A DNA stretch of 64,000 bases from Deinococcus sp. GTDB taxonomy: Bacteria > Deinococcota > Deinococci > Deinococcales > Deinococcaceae. Positions 27,361 through 37,726 of this stretch are shown piece after piece (the stretch's first letter is position 1; each line of letters opens with the position of its first letter). The notes below the pieces were generated by a model, which searched no databases, had not been told where the DNA came from, and saw only the letters and a program-made list of their open reading frames with translations. The stretch is from the NCBI RefSeq assembly GCF_018260405.1, contig NZ_JAGLBG010000003.1:21194-85193 (forward strand). Direction: 5' to 3'. The translations under genes were made by a program, and so were the position numbers.

Positions 27361-29553
27361 TTAGCCGCCGACGTGAACGATAGGGCGACGGGCCCGGTCC
27401 GGCTCGGCTCGGCGCAGAATCTCGCGGGTAATCGGCGGCACGTCTCCGCGCCCGCCAATCAGGAAGTCCATCAGCAGATGAATGGGGTCTTCTTCGGTCC
27501 AGCGCATGTAGACCTGCGGGGGCACACCGTCGCCGCGCAAATTGAGCATCACGGCGGCGATGGTGTTGGGAATGCTGGAACCACGCGCCTTGAGAATACT
27601 GTACGGGCCGACCATCAAGCCGGAAACTTCGACCACGTCGGTAAATTCACTGGCGTCGTCCAGTTCGATTTCCAGGAAGATAAAGGGTTCGTCGGCGGGC
27701 AGGTGAACCATCTGGCGCACGCCCATTTCCTGCTTGCTGTACTCATCAATGGTGGTGCGGCCCGGGTGATGCGACACCAGACGAATAGGCCGCACCGGAA
27801 AATGACGCAGGAGGGTTTTGGCCGATTCGTCGAACTCTACGCTGCTGACGCGCAACTCGAACGAGCGCGAGGCCCGCGAAGTCACCCCGACGCTCAGCAC
27901 CAGAGCAATAAACACCAGAGCGATATAGAGGCCCTTGGGATCGCTAAGAACCGTGACGGCGCTGGTGTAAATAAAGATGGCGCTGATGATGCCGAACATG
28001 ATGGCCTCGGCCCGGTGCTTGCGCCGCAGTGAAATCAGGGTCACGGCGACAGCGGCGCTGGTCATCATGGCGAGCACGCCCGTGGCGTAGGCGGCGGCCT
28101 GCGCGTCTACATTGGCCTTAAAGACCAGCGTGACCGTAAAGGCGATCACCACATACAGCAGCACCAGCGGGCGGTGGGCGCGGCTCCAGTCGGGGGCCAT
28201 GCCGTAACGCGGCAAAAAGCGCGGCACGATATTAAGCAGTCCGGCCATGGCCGAGGCCCCCGCGAACCAGAGAATCAAGATGGTCGAGATGTCATACGCC
28301 GTGCCGAACGCCCCGCCCAGCCGCTCGTGCGCCAGGTAAGCCAGGGCGCGTCCGTTGGCTTTGCCTGCCGGGGTCTCCACATAAACTTTGGTGGTCGGGC
28401 CTTGCGGCGTCACCGTGACGTTAATCGGCATCTGGCCGCCCACCGTATCCGCCTGCAAGGTGTAAGTTCCCCTCTGAGCCGCTGGAATGTGCAGGGTATA
28501 GACGTCGCGTGGGGTGTTCGGATTGTCCAGTGGCACGTTCACGGTGGCCCGGCCAGCTTGCAAGTCCGACGAATTGACCTCATGCGTCACGCTGGTTCCG
28601 GCCCAGAATTCGTGGCGGGGAATAAGCAGTGTGGTGACCAGCGACGAAGTGACCAGGAGCACGCTCATGATGCTGGCGGCCGTGGTCAGCAGTTTCTGGC
28701 CGTTGCGAATGCGCCCAGCAGGATTGGCCTCGGTATCGGTGGCGTCGCCCTGAACCAGAGGCATGACCACCACGCCCGTCTCGAAGCCCGAAAGCCCCAG
28801 GGCCAGTTTGGGAAAGACCAGCAGCGCCGCGCCGATCAGGGCCAGGGGAGAGCGAAAGCCGGTGCTCAGCATGTCGCGCCAGTGGCTGATCACCTCAGGG
28901 TGCGCGTTGATCTCGGCCAGACCTTTAAGAATAACGACCACGCTAAGGCCCAGGTAAACGCCGACCAGCACCACGGCAATCCCAACCGCTTCCTTAAAGC
29001 CTTTGAGAAAGACCGCGCCGAGCAGCGCCAGCATAACGAGCGTGACCGCCACCTGTTTACCGCTCAGTACGCCGCTCACCAGCGGGTTTTCGACCAAGTG
29101 CGCCGCCGCGTCGGCACCCGAGAGGGTGATGGTGATGATAAATCCAGTCGCCACGAAGCCGATCAGAATCAGAACCAGAATCTTGCTCGGCCAGTACGAC
29201 AGCAGCCGCTCGAGCATACTGATCGAGCCGTCGCCGTGCGGGCTTTCGACGGCCACGCGGCGGTACATGGGCAGCGCCCCGAACAGCGTGACCAGCACCA
29301 GCACCAGCGTGGCGATAGGGGCTAAAATCCCCGCAGCCAGCGCCGCAATGCCGGGCTGATACCCCAGCGTCGAGAAGTAATCCACCCCCGTCAGGCACAT
29401 GACCTTCCACCAGGGTTCGGTGTGAGCGTGGGCCTTGACCTCACTCTCATTTTCGTAAAATCCCTCGGGCTGTGGCGGGGTTTCTTCTTCCTGTAAAAGC
29501 CACTTACTGAGGCGGGCTTTCAGGGAACTTGGTGGGGGATACGGATCAGGCAT
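27361..29553 (-). CDS. APC-superfamily amino acid permease with C-terminal cytoplasmic domain
   Basis: A 730-residue membrane protein. After a hydrophilic N terminus of about 45 residues come roughly twelve hydrophobic segments. The family-like entry [20 protein letters not shown] lies near 55. A long extracytoplasmic insertion lies between about 310 and 400. After the last membrane segment (about 560) there is a soluble domain of about 165 residues of unknown function. Transport of an amino acid or cation is likely, but the substrate is not readable. It is transcribed away from the recombinase gene across a 133-base divergent region. Confidence 0.75.
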   Translation of the reverse strand: MPDPYPPPSSLKARLSKWLLQEEETPPQPEGFYENESEVKAHAHTEPWWKVMCLTGVDYFSTLGYQPGIAALAAGILAPIATLVLVLVTLFGALPMYRRVAVESPHGDGSISMLERLLSYWPSKILVLILIGFVATGFIITITLSGADAAAHLVENPLVSGVLSGKQVAVTLVMLALLGAVFLKGFKEAVGIAVVLVGVYLGLSVVVILKGLAEINAHPEVISHWRDMLSTGFRSPLALIGAALLVFPKLALGLSGFETGVVVMPLVQGDATDTEANPAGRIRNGQKLLTTAASIMSVLLVTSSLVTTLLIPRHEFWAGTSVTHEVNSSDLQAGRATVNVPLDNPNTPRDVYTLHIPAAQRGTYTLQADTVGGQMPINVTVTPQGPTTKVYVETPAGKANGRALAYLAHERLGGAFGTAYDISTILILWFAGASAMAGLLNIVPRFLPRYGMAPDWSRAHRPLVLLYVVIAFTVTLVFKANVDAQAAAYATGVLAMMTSAAVAVTLISLRRKHRAEAIMFGIISAIFIYTSAVTVLSDPKGLYIALVFIALVLSVGVTSRASRSFELRVSSVEFDESAKTLLRHFPVRPIRLVSHHPGRTTIDEYSKQEMGVRQMVHLPADEPFIFLEIELDDASEFTDVVEVSGLMVGPYSILKARGSSIPNTIAAVMLNLRGDGVPPQVYMRWTEEDPIHLLMDFLIGGRGDVPPITREILRRAEPDRARRPIVHVGG

Positions 29554-29674
29554 GATGGCCAGAGTATTCCCCGGTGAGCAGGGAAAAGAAAGGGGGCCAG
29601 TTATGAATGGCGATTTAAGTCAAGGTGAACGGAGGTTTACTCTTGAGGGTTTTCATACTAATCAGACTTAGTTC

Positions 29675-29680
29675 TAAAAT
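29675..29680 (+). promoter_or_regulatory. -10 box for leaderless recombinase mRNA
   Basis: TAAAAT ends six bases before the ATG at 29687. Transcription would begin at or next to the start codon, as in the many leaderless genes known in Deinococcus. There is no ribosome binding site in front of the ATG. The -35 match is poor. Confidence 0.5.
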
Positions 29681-29686
29681 AAGCGT

Positions 29687-30637
29687 ATGTCTGGTGAACT
29701 CGTTCCTGTCCAAACTGCCCTAAGCTTTGCCGACCTCACCGACCAGAGCTTAAGAGTTCGGGCCGTCGAGGCGGCGGCCACTTACGACACCGGAGCGCTG
29801 GTGCTGGTGCTGCTGGCTTACATGTCCACGTCGTCTCGCAAAAGCGCACGCACCAGCCGCAAGACTCTGGACGCCTATTCGCTGGCCGTGCGGGATTTCG
29901 TTCCCTGGGCTAGCGAGAACGGCATGTCGCTGCTGCGCCCAGGCAAGCGGGATGGTGGGCGCTACCTGGCTCACCTGCAACGGAGGCCTACGGCGGGCAA
30001 AGGCAAGCAGGGAGTGCTGTCGGCGGCCACTATCGCCCAGTACACGGCGGGCGTGCGGGCACTGTACCGCGCCCTCCGCTGGGCGGGGGCCACTGAAGCG
30101 CAGCCCTTTGAAGATGTGTACGTTCCCAGTGACCCCACGCCTGGCATCGTCAAGAACCCGCCTTATATGGAAGAAATAGACCCTGTGCTGCTTCAGGCCG
30201 GGCCACGTCTGGAGGCCCTGATTGTGCTGTGTTCCCACGCTGGCCTACGCGCAAGTGAAGCGCTGGCTGTCCGGCAGGGCGATGTTCAGGGCCGCACCCT
30301 GGTGGTTCAGGGCAAAGGTGGAAAGGTCAGAAGGGTGCCACTGGGAGCGCGGGTCAGGAAGGTGCTGGAAAGCCTTAGCCCAGTGGATACGGATGGTCAC
30401 TATTTTGACTGGGATTACGGGCAGGCCGCCTACCGCGCCACAAAAGCCTTCAAGGCTGCTGGGTTCGAGTGGCGCGGCTTCCACGCCGCCAGAAAGCACT
30501 CAGGCACGCGGCTCTATCAGGCGACACGGGACTTTACACGGGTGGGGCTCTTTCTGGGGCATTCCTCGGTCGATACCACGCGCCGCTACGTTGCAGTGCA
30601 GGATAACGATGTCGCGGGTGAGGTCGAGGACTGGTAA
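29687..30637 (+). CDS. Tyrosine recombinase (XerC/XerD-like)
   Basis: 316 residues. An N-terminal SAM-like DNA-binding domain (about 40-155) is followed by the catalytic domain. That domain shows the first Arg in [11 protein letters not shown] (near 188), Lys in [12 protein letters not shown], the HxxR pair in FHAARKH, His in [12 protein letters not shown] and the nucleophile Tyr in that same motif. It may act as the chromosome dimer resolvase or as a mobile-element integrase. No excisionase, attachment repeat or phage gene is nearby, so a Xer-type housekeeping role is a little more likely. Confidence 0.85.
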   Translation: MSGELVPVQTALSFADLTDQSLRVRAVEAAATYDTGALVLVLLAYMSTSSRKSARTSRKTLDAYSLAVRDFVPWASENGMSLLRPGKRDGGRYLAHLQRRPTAGKGKQGVLSAATIAQYTAGVRALYRALRWAGATEAQPFEDVYVPSDPTPGIVKNPPYMEEIDPVLLQAGPRLEALIVLCSHAGLRASEALAVRQGDVQGRTLVVQGKGGKVRRVPLGARVRKVLESLSPVDTDGHYFDWDYGQAAYRATKAFKAAGFEWRGFHAARKHSGTRLYQATRDFTRVGLFLGHSSVDTTRRYVAVQDNDVAGEVEDW

Positions 30638-30823
30638 GCGGCTGGCAGCCAGGGGCGCAGACAGGACGGGAGCGCGGCGGTATAGCCCTGGTACACTTAT
30701 GCCCTACATCAGTACACAGGAAGCCGGGACAGCAGGCGGCCCCGAAACCCCAGCGTCCCTGAACCCACAGGCAAAATGCTCTAGAGTAAATTCACCCCAA
30801 TTGCGGCGCACAGGAGGACGTTT

Positions 30824-31990
30824 ATGAAGCCTTACATGGTTGGCTGGTCACATCTGCCTTTCGGCAAACACCCCGAACTGGACCTTGAAGCCCTGATTAC
30901 GCACTCGGCACGCGGCGCACTGCAAGACGCGGGGCTGGCCGCCGGGCAGGTGGACGGCATCTGGCTGGGCCAGCTTAACGGCGGTTTTGTGCCTGACAAT
31001 TTCTGTGCCTCGCTGGTGCTTCAGGCCGACGACGAATTGCGCTGGACGCCTGCTACGCGTGTCGAGAATGCCTGCGCTTCCGGGGCCGCAGCCATTGACG
31101 CCGCTTGCAACGCTATTGAGGCGGGCCGCGCAAAGGTCGCCCTGGTTGTGGGAGCGGAGAAGATGACCGGCATTTCCGGCCCCGAGGTGACGCGCGTGCT
31201 GGGCAACGCCTCTTACGTGCGCGAAGAAGCCGCCATCGGACTGACCTTTCCCGGCATCTTTGGCATGATCGCGCAGCAGTACTTTGAGCGCTACGGCGAC
31301 CACTCCGCGACCATGGCCCGCATCGCCGCCAAGAACCACGCCAATGGGGTTCGCAACCCCTATGCCCAGATGCGTAAGGATCTGGGATTTGACTTTTGCA
31401 ACACCGTGTCCGACAAGAACCCCATGATTGCCGCGCCGCTGCGGATGACCGACTGCTCTCTGGTTTCCGACGGAGCCGCCGCGCTGGTGCTGGTCGACGA
31501 GTCGCTGGCCGACCAGTTTCCGCGTGCGGTGGGGTTCCGGGCCAGGGCGCAGGTCAACGACTATCTGCCGATGTCGCGCCGGGACGCCGCCTCGTTCGAG
31601 GGGCCCCGCCGGGCCTGGGAGCAGGCACTGAATCAGGCGGGTTGCAACGTGCATGACCTGTCGTTCGCCGAAATCCACGACTGCTTTACCATTGCCGAAC
31701 TGCTCACCTACGAGGCGATGGGGCTGGCCGGGCCGGGCCAGGGCGAGCGCCCGCTGCTTGACGGCACGGTGTACCCTGGCGGCGCACTGCCCGTGAACCC
31801 GTCGGGCGGCCTGAAAGCCAAGGGCCACCCCATCGGCGCAACCGGCGTGTCGATGCACGTGCTGTCGGCCATGCAGCTGTGCGGTGAGGCCGGAGATCTT
31901 CAGGTGCCGGGGGCCAAACTGGCCGGGGTGTTCAACATGGGCGGCTTGGCGGTCGCCAACTACGTCAGCATTCTGGAGCGCCGCCACTGA
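30824..31990 (+). CDS. Thiolase-family protein (acetyl-CoA acetyltransferase/SCP-x-like)
   Basis: A 388-residue thiolase fold. The nucleophilic Cys is in VENACASGAAA near residue 87. The SCP-x-type HDCF motif is near 288 and the base His is in KGHPIGATG near 343. CACAGGAGG precedes the ATG. It would condense or cleave acetyl-CoA and acyl-CoA units. With the 3-hydroxybutyrate dehydrogenase gene 148 bases downstream it suggests ketone-body or C4 metabolism, perhaps handling acetyl-CoA from aromatic breakdown. Confidence 0.85.
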   Translation: MKPYMVGWSHLPFGKHPELDLEALITHSARGALQDAGLAAGQVDGIWLGQLNGGFVPDNFCASLVLQADDELRWTPATRVENACASGAAAIDAACNAIEAGRAKVALVVGAEKMTGISGPEVTRVLGNASYVREEAAIGLTFPGIFGMIAQQYFERYGDHSATMARIAAKNHANGVRNPYAQMRKDLGFDFCNTVSDKNPMIAAPLRMTDCSLVSDGAAALVLVDESLADQFPRAVGFRARAQVNDYLPMSRRDAASFEGPRRAWEQALNQAGCNVHDLSFAEIHDCFTIAELLTYEAMGLAGPGQGERPLLDGTVYPGGALPVNPSGGLKAKGHPIGATGVSMHVLSAMQLCGEAGDLQVPGAKLAGVFNMGGLAVANYVSILERRH

Positions 31991-32138
31991 ATCTGGCCCC
32001 TGCCTGCTTGACGCAGTTCGACTTTCCAGACTCGCCGCCCAGGGACAACTGCTGTGCGGTGCTCAAGGCCCGACTCCGCGCCCGTTTTCGCCCAGTATCC
32101 AGCCTCATGCTCTCCCCTACCCCTAAGAGGTGAACGAA

Positions 32139-32924
32139 GTGAATCTGAAAGGCAAAACCGCGCTAGTGACCGGCTCAACCCAGGGCATCGGTCTAGCGGT
32201 CGCCCAGGCCCTGGCCCGCCAGGGAGCCGACCTTGCCCTGCACGGCCTGTGTACGGTGCAAGAAGGCGAGGAGCAGGCGGCGTTGCTCAGTCAGGACTGG
32301 CAGGTACGGGTACGCTTCATGCCCGCCGACCTGAGCAACGCCGCCGAGGCGAGGGCGCTGGTCGGACAGGTGAGCGCTCACCTTGGCGGTCTGGATATTC
32401 TGGTTAACAACGCGGGCATCCAGCACACCGCGCCCGTCGAGTCGTTCCCACTGGAACAATGGGACGCGGTTCAGGCGATCAACCTGCGTGCCCCGTTCCT
32501 GCTGACCCAGGCCGCCGTGCCGGAACTGCGGCGGCGCGGCTGGGGCCGCATCGTGAACGTCGCCTCGGTACACGGACTGGTCGGCTCGGTGCACAAGGCG
32601 GCTTATGTGGCGGCCAAGCACGGGCTGGTCGGGCTGACCAAGGTGGTGGCGCTGGAAACGGCGACCGACCGCATCACCGTCAACGCCATTTGCCCGGGCT
32701 GGACCGAAACGCCACTGATCGAGCCACAGATTCAGGAACGCGCCGCCAGGCACGGCGGCGACCGCGACGCCGGAGTACGCGACCTTCTGGCGGCCAAGCA
32801 GCCGAACCTGACCCTGCTGCCCACTGCGCTGATCGGTGAAGTGGTGGCCTTTTTGTGCAGCGAGGCCGCTAGCGGCATCACAGGAGCCGCGCTGCCGGTA
32901 GACGGTGGCTGGACCGCCCAGTAG
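32139..32924 (+). CDS. bdhA: 3-hydroxybutyrate dehydrogenase (SDR family)
   Basis: 261 residues. I chose the GTG at 32139 because AAGAGG lies eight bases upstream; a GTG nine bases earlier is also in frame. The sequence has TGSTQGIGLAVAQALA, NNAGIQH, the Ser in NVASVHG and YVAAKHG. It also has the BDH-specific region VNAICPGWTETPLIEPQI and a C-terminal AAKQP. The family interconverts 3-hydroxybutyrate and acetoacetate with NAD. Together with the upstream thiolase it forms a short C4 module. Confidence 0.88.
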   Translation: MNLKGKTALVTGSTQGIGLAVAQALARQGADLALHGLCTVQEGEEQAALLSQDWQVRVRFMPADLSNAAEARALVGQVSAHLGGLDILVNNAGIQHTAPVESFPLEQWDAVQAINLRAPFLLTQAAVPELRRRGWGRIVNVASVHGLVGSVHKAAYVAAKHGLVGLTKVVALETATDRITVNAICPGWTETPLIEPQIQERAARHGGDRDAGVRDLLAAKQPNLTLLPTALIGEVVAFLCSEAASGITGAALPVDGGWTAQ

Positions 32925-33088
32925 AGGCGGCTCTGTGTGGTAGAGGCAGCTCTGTGTGAGGGCGGCTGACGCGCTGGCATCGCATGTCAGGAAATCACGG
33001 TGCGGGCACAAGCCACTGCTGTACAAGTCGTGGGCTTAATTCTTTGTTGGGACATGACCCGCTTTCTCGGCGCCCTGGGTTTTGCGCC

Positions 33089-33107
33089 TATAATTGCAAA
33101 TTGCAAT
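33089..33107 (+). promoter_or_regulatory. Promoter and palindromic operator of ohr
   Basis: A perfect TATAAT (33089-33094) overlaps the exact palindrome ATTGCAA-A-TTGCAAT (33093-33107). The next 17 bases include the ribosome binding site TAAGGAGA. A repressor on the palindrome would cover the -10 box and start site. Inverted TTGCAA/TTGCAAT-like sites fit the OhrR/MarR type of peroxide-sensing repressor that usually controls ohr. No ohrR gene is in the window. Confidence 0.7.
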
Positions 33108-33124
33108 CAATAAGGAGAATCCAG

Positions 33125-33574
33125 ATGACCCAGACCGAGCAACCCCAGACCGAAATGAAGAAACTGTTCACCACGTCCTCTATTGCCACCGGTGGCCGCA
33201 ACGGCGACGTGTACCTGGGTGAGCAGCGCCTGCACCTACAGACCCGCCCCGCCCACAGCGAGCGTGAAGGCACCGACCCCGAGGAGATGTTCGGAGCGGG
33301 CTACGCGGCCTGTTTCCTCTCGGCCCTGGGTGAGGTGGGCCGCCGCCAGAGCGTGAACACCAGCGCGGCGCAGGCCAAAGCGTTTGTCAGCCTGTACGCC
33401 AAAACCGAAACCCAGTACGTGCTGGGCGTGGAACTGCACGTCTATATTCCCGAGCAGACCGCAGAAAAGACCCACGAACTGCTGGAAATCGCCCATCAGG
33501 TCTGCCCGTATTCCAACGCCACTCGCGGCAACATTGAAGTCAAGCTGGTCGCCGAAACCGCGCCGCTGCTCTAA
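33125..33574 (+). CDS. ohr: Organic hydroperoxide resistance protein Ohr
   Basis: 149 residues from the ATG at 33125, with TAAGGAGA upstream. This OsmC/Ohr-family thiol peroxidase detoxifies organic hydroperoxides. The peroxidatic Cys is in GAGYAACFLSALG near residue 60 and the resolving Cys in HQVCPYSNATRGNI near 127. The N-terminal 20 residues are polar and probably flexible. It stands alone with its own promoter, operator and terminator. Confidence 0.93.
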   Translation: MTQTEQPQTEMKKLFTTSSIATGGRNGDVYLGEQRLHLQTRPAHSEREGTDPEEMFGAGYAACFLSALGEVGRRQSVNTSAAQAKAFVSLYAKTETQYVLGVELHVYIPEQTAEKTHELLEIAHQVCPYSNATRGNIEVKLVAETAPLL

Positions 33575-33607
33575 GCTGAGTCTGAACCTGGGCCCCTAAC
33601 CTTGCGG

Positions 33608-33642
33608 GCCGTGAGCCACCAACACACTCTGGTGCTTACGGC
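33608..33642 (+). terminator. Terminator after ohr
   Basis: GCCGTGAGCCACCA pairs with TGGTGCTTACGGC through one bulge and one G-U pair, around an 8-base loop. It starts 34 bases after the ohr stop codon and ends 24 bases before the esterase start. Confidence 0.65.
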
Positions 33643-33665
33643 TCTATCCCATTTCTGGAGATGTC

Positions 33666-35270
33666 ATGGTGATTCATAAACTGACTGCCGTTTCTATTGC
33701 AGGTCTGCTGGGCAGCGCTTGTGCGCAGCTCTCGCTCACGCCGCTGCCTGCCGCTGCGCCTGACCCGGCCACCCGGATAACGGCCCCTGCTGGCCCGCTG
33801 GTGGGGTCAATGGCCAATGGTCTGAGCGTCTGGGAAGGAATTCCCTACGCTCAGCCGCCGGTCGGGGCGCTGCGCTGGCGCTCGCCTCAGGCGCTGCCTG
33901 CCTGGACTCAGGAGCGCCCGGCCCTGCAACCCGGCGCGGCCTGCCCGCAGTACCTGAGCTTGCCTGGACAGACGCAGGGCATAGTGCGCGGCGCAGAAGA
34001 CTGCCTGTTCCTGAATATATACGCCCCGGCCAACGCCAAAAACCTACCCGTGATGGTCTGGATTCACGGCGGCAGCTTTACCACTGGCGCGGGCAGTGAT
34101 TACAACCCCCGGACTCTGGCCCGCGAGCAGAACGTGGTCGTGGTGACGCTGAACTACCGCCTGGGAGCGCTAGGCTTTATGGCCTTGCCTGGGCTGGAAG
34201 AAAACGGGTCGGTCGGGAACTATGGCCTGCTTGACCAGCAACTGGCCCTAAAATGGGTGCGCCAGAACATCGCTGCATTCGGTGGCGACGCGGCTAACGT
34301 GACTGCTTTCGGCGAGTCGGCAGGCGGCATGAGCCTGTGCCAGCACCTGCTGATGCCGGGTGCCCGTGGCCTCTTTGACAAGGCCATTATTCAAAGCGGC
34401 CCCTGCCTGGACGCGCAACTGACCGCGCCGCGCAACGTGGCGGTGGAAAAGAGCATCAGCGCGGCTGAGGCCCTGGGCTGTACGCCTGCCGACGCCGCCT
34501 GTTTACGTGCGATCCCGCTGGAAAAAGTGGTGCAGGCTCAGCCCAAGGGATTGCCCGCCAATGTCGCTTTCCCGCCGCTGTACGGCGACCCCACGCTGCC
34601 CGCGTCGCCTAACGCTGTGTTCCGCCAGGGGGGCAGTCCAGCAGCGGTGGCTCCCGTGCCGCTGCTGATAGGCAGCAACCAGGACGAGGGCACTATCTTC
34701 GCGGCCTTCGCCAGTCAACCGGGGCGCGATCTCAACCTGGCGGAATATCTGGGCGCCAACTATGTCTTTGGGGGCATCAGCGCCGTCTTCAAGGGGCTGA
34801 AATACTACCCGCCGCATAACTACCCTACCCGTGCGCTGGCTGCCGCTACGCAGGCCACTGACAGTCTCTTTGCCTGCCCTACCAGCGATCTGGCCCGTGG
34901 CCGCAGCGCACAGGTGCCGGTCTACGCCTACGAGTTTCGTGACCCTAGCGTGCCATACAACCAGTACCTGCAACCCAGCGTCGCCGTGCCAAGCTTTGGG
35001 GCCTACCACTCGGCAGAGGTCGCGGGCATCATGGGCGCTTCGGCGGCCCTGGGCGACTATTCGCGCTTCTCGGCGGCGCAACTGGCCCTCAGCCGAACCA
35101 TGCGGACCTACTGGGCCAACTTCGCCCGCACGGGAAATCCTAACGGCGCAGGTCTCACCGAGTGGCCCCGGCTGAACGCGGCAGGCAGCAACGTGATGGC
35201 TTTCCACCCCGAGAAGGTCGGCGTGGTGGGCGATTTCCGCACCTCTCATCAATGCGAGGTCTGGCAATGA
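33666..35270 (+). CDS. Secreted type-B carboxylesterase
   Basis: A 534-residue alpha/beta hydrolase of the carboxylesterase/para-nitrobenzyl esterase family. The N terminus is a Sec signal peptide with a likely cut after ACA near residue 21. The oxyanion region is VMVWIHGGSFTTGAG, the nucleophile elbow is FGESAGGMS near 220, the acid Glu is in GSNQDEGTIF, and the His in GAYHSAEV. EDCLFLNIY is a family mark. It hydrolyses esters outside the membrane. Its stop overlaps the next start (ATGA). Confidence 0.88.
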   Translation: MVIHKLTAVSIAGLLGSACAQLSLTPLPAAAPDPATRITAPAGPLVGSMANGLSVWEGIPYAQPPVGALRWRSPQALPAWTQERPALQPGAACPQYLSLPGQTQGIVRGAEDCLFLNIYAPANAKNLPVMVWIHGGSFTTGAGSDYNPRTLAREQNVVVVTLNYRLGALGFMALPGLEENGSVGNYGLLDQQLALKWVRQNIAAFGGDAANVTAFGESAGGMSLCQHLLMPGARGLFDKAIIQSGPCLDAQLTAPRNVAVEKSISAAEALGCTPADAACLRAIPLEKVVQAQPKGLPANVAFPPLYGDPTLPASPNAVFRQGGSPAAVAPVPLLIGSNQDEGTIFAAFASQPGRDLNLAEYLGANYVFGGISAVFKGLKYYPPHNYPTRALAAATQATDSLFACPTSDLARGRSAQVPVYAYEFRDPSVPYNQYLQPSVAVPSFGAYHSAEVAGIMGASAALGDYSRFSAAQLALSRTMRTYWANFARTGNPNGAGLTEWPRLNAAGSNVMAFHPEKVGVVGDFRTSHQCEVWQ

Positions 35271-36085
35271 CCCTCTCCCCTGCGGCCTACCCCTCCCTGC
35301 TGGGCGGCACCACGTTCCTGCGGCCCGATGTGGTGCAAGTCCGCCTACCCATCGTCAATGCCTATTTCCTGGGACAGCCGGGCGGCGAGTGGGTGCTGGT
35401 GGATTCCGGCACGCCGCTGGACGCTGGCTTTATCGGGCGGGCGGCCCAGCAGATTCACGGCTCACGTCCGCCCAGCGCCATCATCCTGACCCATGGCCAC
35501 GTTGACCACGTGGGAAGCGTCAAACGGCTGCGGGAGGCGTGGCCCGTGCCGGTGTACGCCCACGCCACCGAACTTCCCTTTCTGACTGGGCAGGCTAAAT
35601 ATCAGCTGGGTGGGCGCAGCAGCGCGGCCCCTGACCTGCGGCCCCACGTTCACGCCCTTCCTGGCGACGGCAGCGTGCCCCACCTGCCGGGCTGGCGCTG
35701 GGTGCCCACGCCGGGACACACTCCGGGGCATCTGTCGCTGTGGCGTGAGGCCGACCAGACCATCATCGTGGGCGACGCCGTCAGCACCGCGAATGCACGC
35801 AACCCGGTCAACCTGTTCACGGGCGAACCGGCCCGCATCTCGCACGCTTTTCTGTACCAGTCACGCAGCGACGGGCGTGCATCGGTAGGCCGCCTGGCCG
35901 ACTTGACTCCCGAATTGCTGGCGGTTGGGCACGGCAAGGCGTTGAGCGGCCATGATCTGGGCGCGGCACTGCGGGAGCATCAGGCGCATTTTGACGACCC
36001 CGCCCCGCACTCCTCGGCGTTGCCTCTGTTGGCGCTGGCTGCGGGTACCCTGGGCCTGCTGTACTGGCTGTCCCGCGAGCGCTGA
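35267..36085 (+). CDS. MBL-fold metallo-hydrolase with C-terminal membrane anchor
   Basis: 272 residues from the ATG at 35267. The beta-lactamase-fold metal motif is LTHGHVDHVG near residue 70, with further ligands in TPGHTPGHLSLW and VGDAVS. A hydrophobic stretch at the very C terminus (PLLALAAGTLGLLYWL) ends in charged residues and looks like a tail anchor. It is translationally coupled to the esterase. The substrate is unknown; hydrolase or lactonase roles are typical of the fold. Confidence 0.8.
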   Translation: MTLSPAAYPSLLGGTTFLRPDVVQVRLPIVNAYFLGQPGGEWVLVDSGTPLDAGFIGRAAQQIHGSRPPSAIILTHGHVDHVGSVKRLREAWPVPVYAHATELPFLTGQAKYQLGGRSSAAPDLRPHVHALPGDGSVPHLPGWRWVPTPGHTPGHLSLWREADQTIIVGDAVSTANARNPVNLFTGEPARISHAFLYQSRSDGRASVGRLADLTPELLAVGHGKALSGHDLGAALREHQAHFDDPAPHSSALPLLALAAGTLGLLYWLSRER

Positions 36086-36090
36086 GTCGG

Positions 36091-36127
36091 TACGGACTGC
36101 CGAGAGCGGAATAGAGCGCAGTCCGTA
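36091..36127. terminator. Bidirectional terminator hairpin
   Basis: TACGGACTGC (36091-36100) and its exact complement GCAGTCCGTA (36118-36127) enclose 17 bases between two converging genes. The left arm also occurs at 23159 and 63441, so it is part of a short recurring intergenic word. Confidence 0.65.
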
Positions 36128-36136
36128 GGGCCTGTC

Positions 36137-37225
36137 TTACACCTCATACTCACGGCCCTTCCAGCGCGTGCGTTTTCTGATGGCCGTCCAGACGACGGGC
36201 ACGTAAAACAGCGGCTGTAGGGGCGTCATGCCGACCTCGGCCAGTTCGGAGGTGCGGTTGCGGCCCGTCAGCCAGCGCACCGCCAGCGATTCCAGCAGGC
36301 CCAGGGCGACCAGACCACGCTGCCGACGCAGCAGGGGCAGGGTGTAGAAAACGGCTTGCAGGACGGTATTAACGACCAGCAGTTCACGACGCCCGCCATG
36401 CAGGGGCAAGGCGCTCCGGGCCAGGCCGCGCACCGATTGCGGGTAGGACTGATACATCCGCACGCCGATAAATTCGCGGCCCAGGGCCAGACTCAGCCGT
36501 TCTCCCGCCCCCTTGACCCGCCGGGCAAAGGTCACGTCTTCGAGCAGCTCGGCCTGAACGCAGGCGTGCCCACCAAGCTTCTCGTAAGTCGCCCGCCGGA
36601 AGGCCATCACCTGCCCGTTGGCGGCGGCGGCGGCATAGGGCAACCGCAGCAGGGGCGCGGGAAACAGGCTCAGGATGGTCGTGTCCACCTGCGGCGTCAG
36701 CAGCCGCTCGCCCAGGGTGCGGTTGTCCTGCCTGGGAAAGATACTCAGCAGCCCGGCCTGGGTGCGTTCTAACTCGGCCACGACAGCCCTCAGTGCGCCC
36801 GGATGCCAGTGAACGTCCGCGTCGGTAAAAATCAGCAGCTCACCGTGCGCGGCCTGTCCCAGTTGCTGACAGGCCCAGGTTTTGCCGACCCAACCTGCCG
36901 CAAGCGGCTGCCCGCTGATGACCCGTGCTCCCAGCTCCCGCGCCACCTCAACGGTTTTGTCGGTGCTGCTGTCGTCCAGCACAATGACTTCCAGCGCTCC
37001 CTGAGCCAGCAGCGGCGGCAGGGTTTCGCGCAGGTTGTGCGCCTCATCGCGGGCCGGAATCAGAATAGAAGCGCGGCTGGGCCGGGCCGGGTCAGTGGCC
37101 GCCTTCAGCCGGGGAAAGGTAAAGGCATTGACCAGCAGCGTGCCGAGCTTGACGGCAAAAAAGCCCAGGGTCAGGCCGTTGATCAGTCTGTCGGCAAAGG
37201 GCGGCCCGTCATCACGCCGTTGCAT
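36137..37225 (-). CDS. Family 2 glycosyltransferase, CrtQ-like
   Basis: 362 residues. The ATG at 37225 has CGGAG just upstream. After an N-terminal membrane segment comes a GT2 domain with [30 protein letters not shown] and [26 protein letters not shown] is near 245. Further membrane segments follow. The layout resembles the carotenoid glycosyltransferase CrtQ of staphyloxanthin synthesis. At the end of a carotenoid gene run, and beside an acyltransferase, it may add a sugar to a carotenoid hydroxyl group (inference). Confidence 0.75.
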   Translation of the reverse strand: MQRRDDGPPFADRLINGLTLGFFAVKLGTLLVNAFTFPRLKAATDPARPSRASILIPARDEAHNLRETLPPLLAQGALEVIVLDDSSTDKTVEVARELGARVISGQPLAAGWVGKTWACQQLGQAAHGELLIFTDADVHWHPGALRAVVAELERTQAGLLSIFPRQDNRTLGERLLTPQVDTTILSLFPAPLLRLPYAAAAANGQVMAFRRATYEKLGGHACVQAELLEDVTFARRVKGAGERLSLALGREFIGVRMYQSYPQSVRGLARSALPLHGGRRELLVVNTVLQAVFYTLPLLRRQRGLVALGLLESLAVRWLTGRNRTSELAEVGMTPLQPLFYVPVVWTAIRKRTRWKGREYEV

Positions 37226-37337
37226 ACGGACTCCGGTTAAGCGGACGCCTAGAGCTGAGCAGGGCAAAGAGAACTGTCAGGCGTGCAGTGAGCACCCCCG
37301 TCCCTGGGAGAGTTGTTAACGAAGCCGTCTGAATCAT

Positions 37338-37700
37338 TTAGCGGCCAGCCCGGTACACCGCCCACATCAGGAGCGGTTGCAGCGGCAGGCGGGCCCAGGT
37401 GACCCAGCGCGGCACACCAAATTTTTCGGGGTACTGCGCCATGTAGATGTTGGCCGGATAGACCGCCAGCAGCAGCGCCAGCAGGCCCCAGCGGGCCGCC
37501 GGGCGGGTGGCGGGCAAGAGCAGCCCGATTCCGCCCGCAATTTCGGCCACGCCGCTGAGGGCAGTGGCCTGACGCGGCGTCAGGGGCGTGGACGGCGGCA
37601 CAATCTGGTCGAAGGCGGCGGGGCGCACAAAATGCAGCAGCCCCAGGCCGACAAACGAGGCCGCCAGGACTTTTTCACGGGGCTTGAGGTCACGGGTCAT
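37338..37700 (-). CDS. DoxX-like small membrane protein
   Basis: 120 residues with four hydrophobic segments and the family-like entry LGLLHFVRPAAFDQIVP. It also has GVAEIAGGIGLLLP and AVYPANIYMA. DoxX-like proteins are poorly understood; some are linked to redox or thiol stress. It lies 27 bases after the acyltransferase gene in the same direction and 113 bases before the glycosyltransferase. Confidence 0.75.
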   Translation of the reverse strand: MTRDLKPREKVLAASFVGLGLLHFVRPAAFDQIVPPSTPLTPRQATALSGVAEIAGGIGLLLPATRPAARWGLLALLLAVYPANIYMAQYPEKFGVPRWVTWARLPLQPLLMWAVYRAGR

Positions 37701-37726
37701 ACGTTATTCTGCCCTACAGCAGACAT

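Noticed and set aside
28174..29325. 383-codon frame opposite the APC permease gene
   Set aside because: Arg/His/Gln-rich shadow with no domain; the permease on the other strand is clear.
29687..30637. Recombinase as marker of a prophage or integrative element
   Set aside because: No phage, conjugation or attachment-site sequences are visible around it; the neighbours are metabolic genes.
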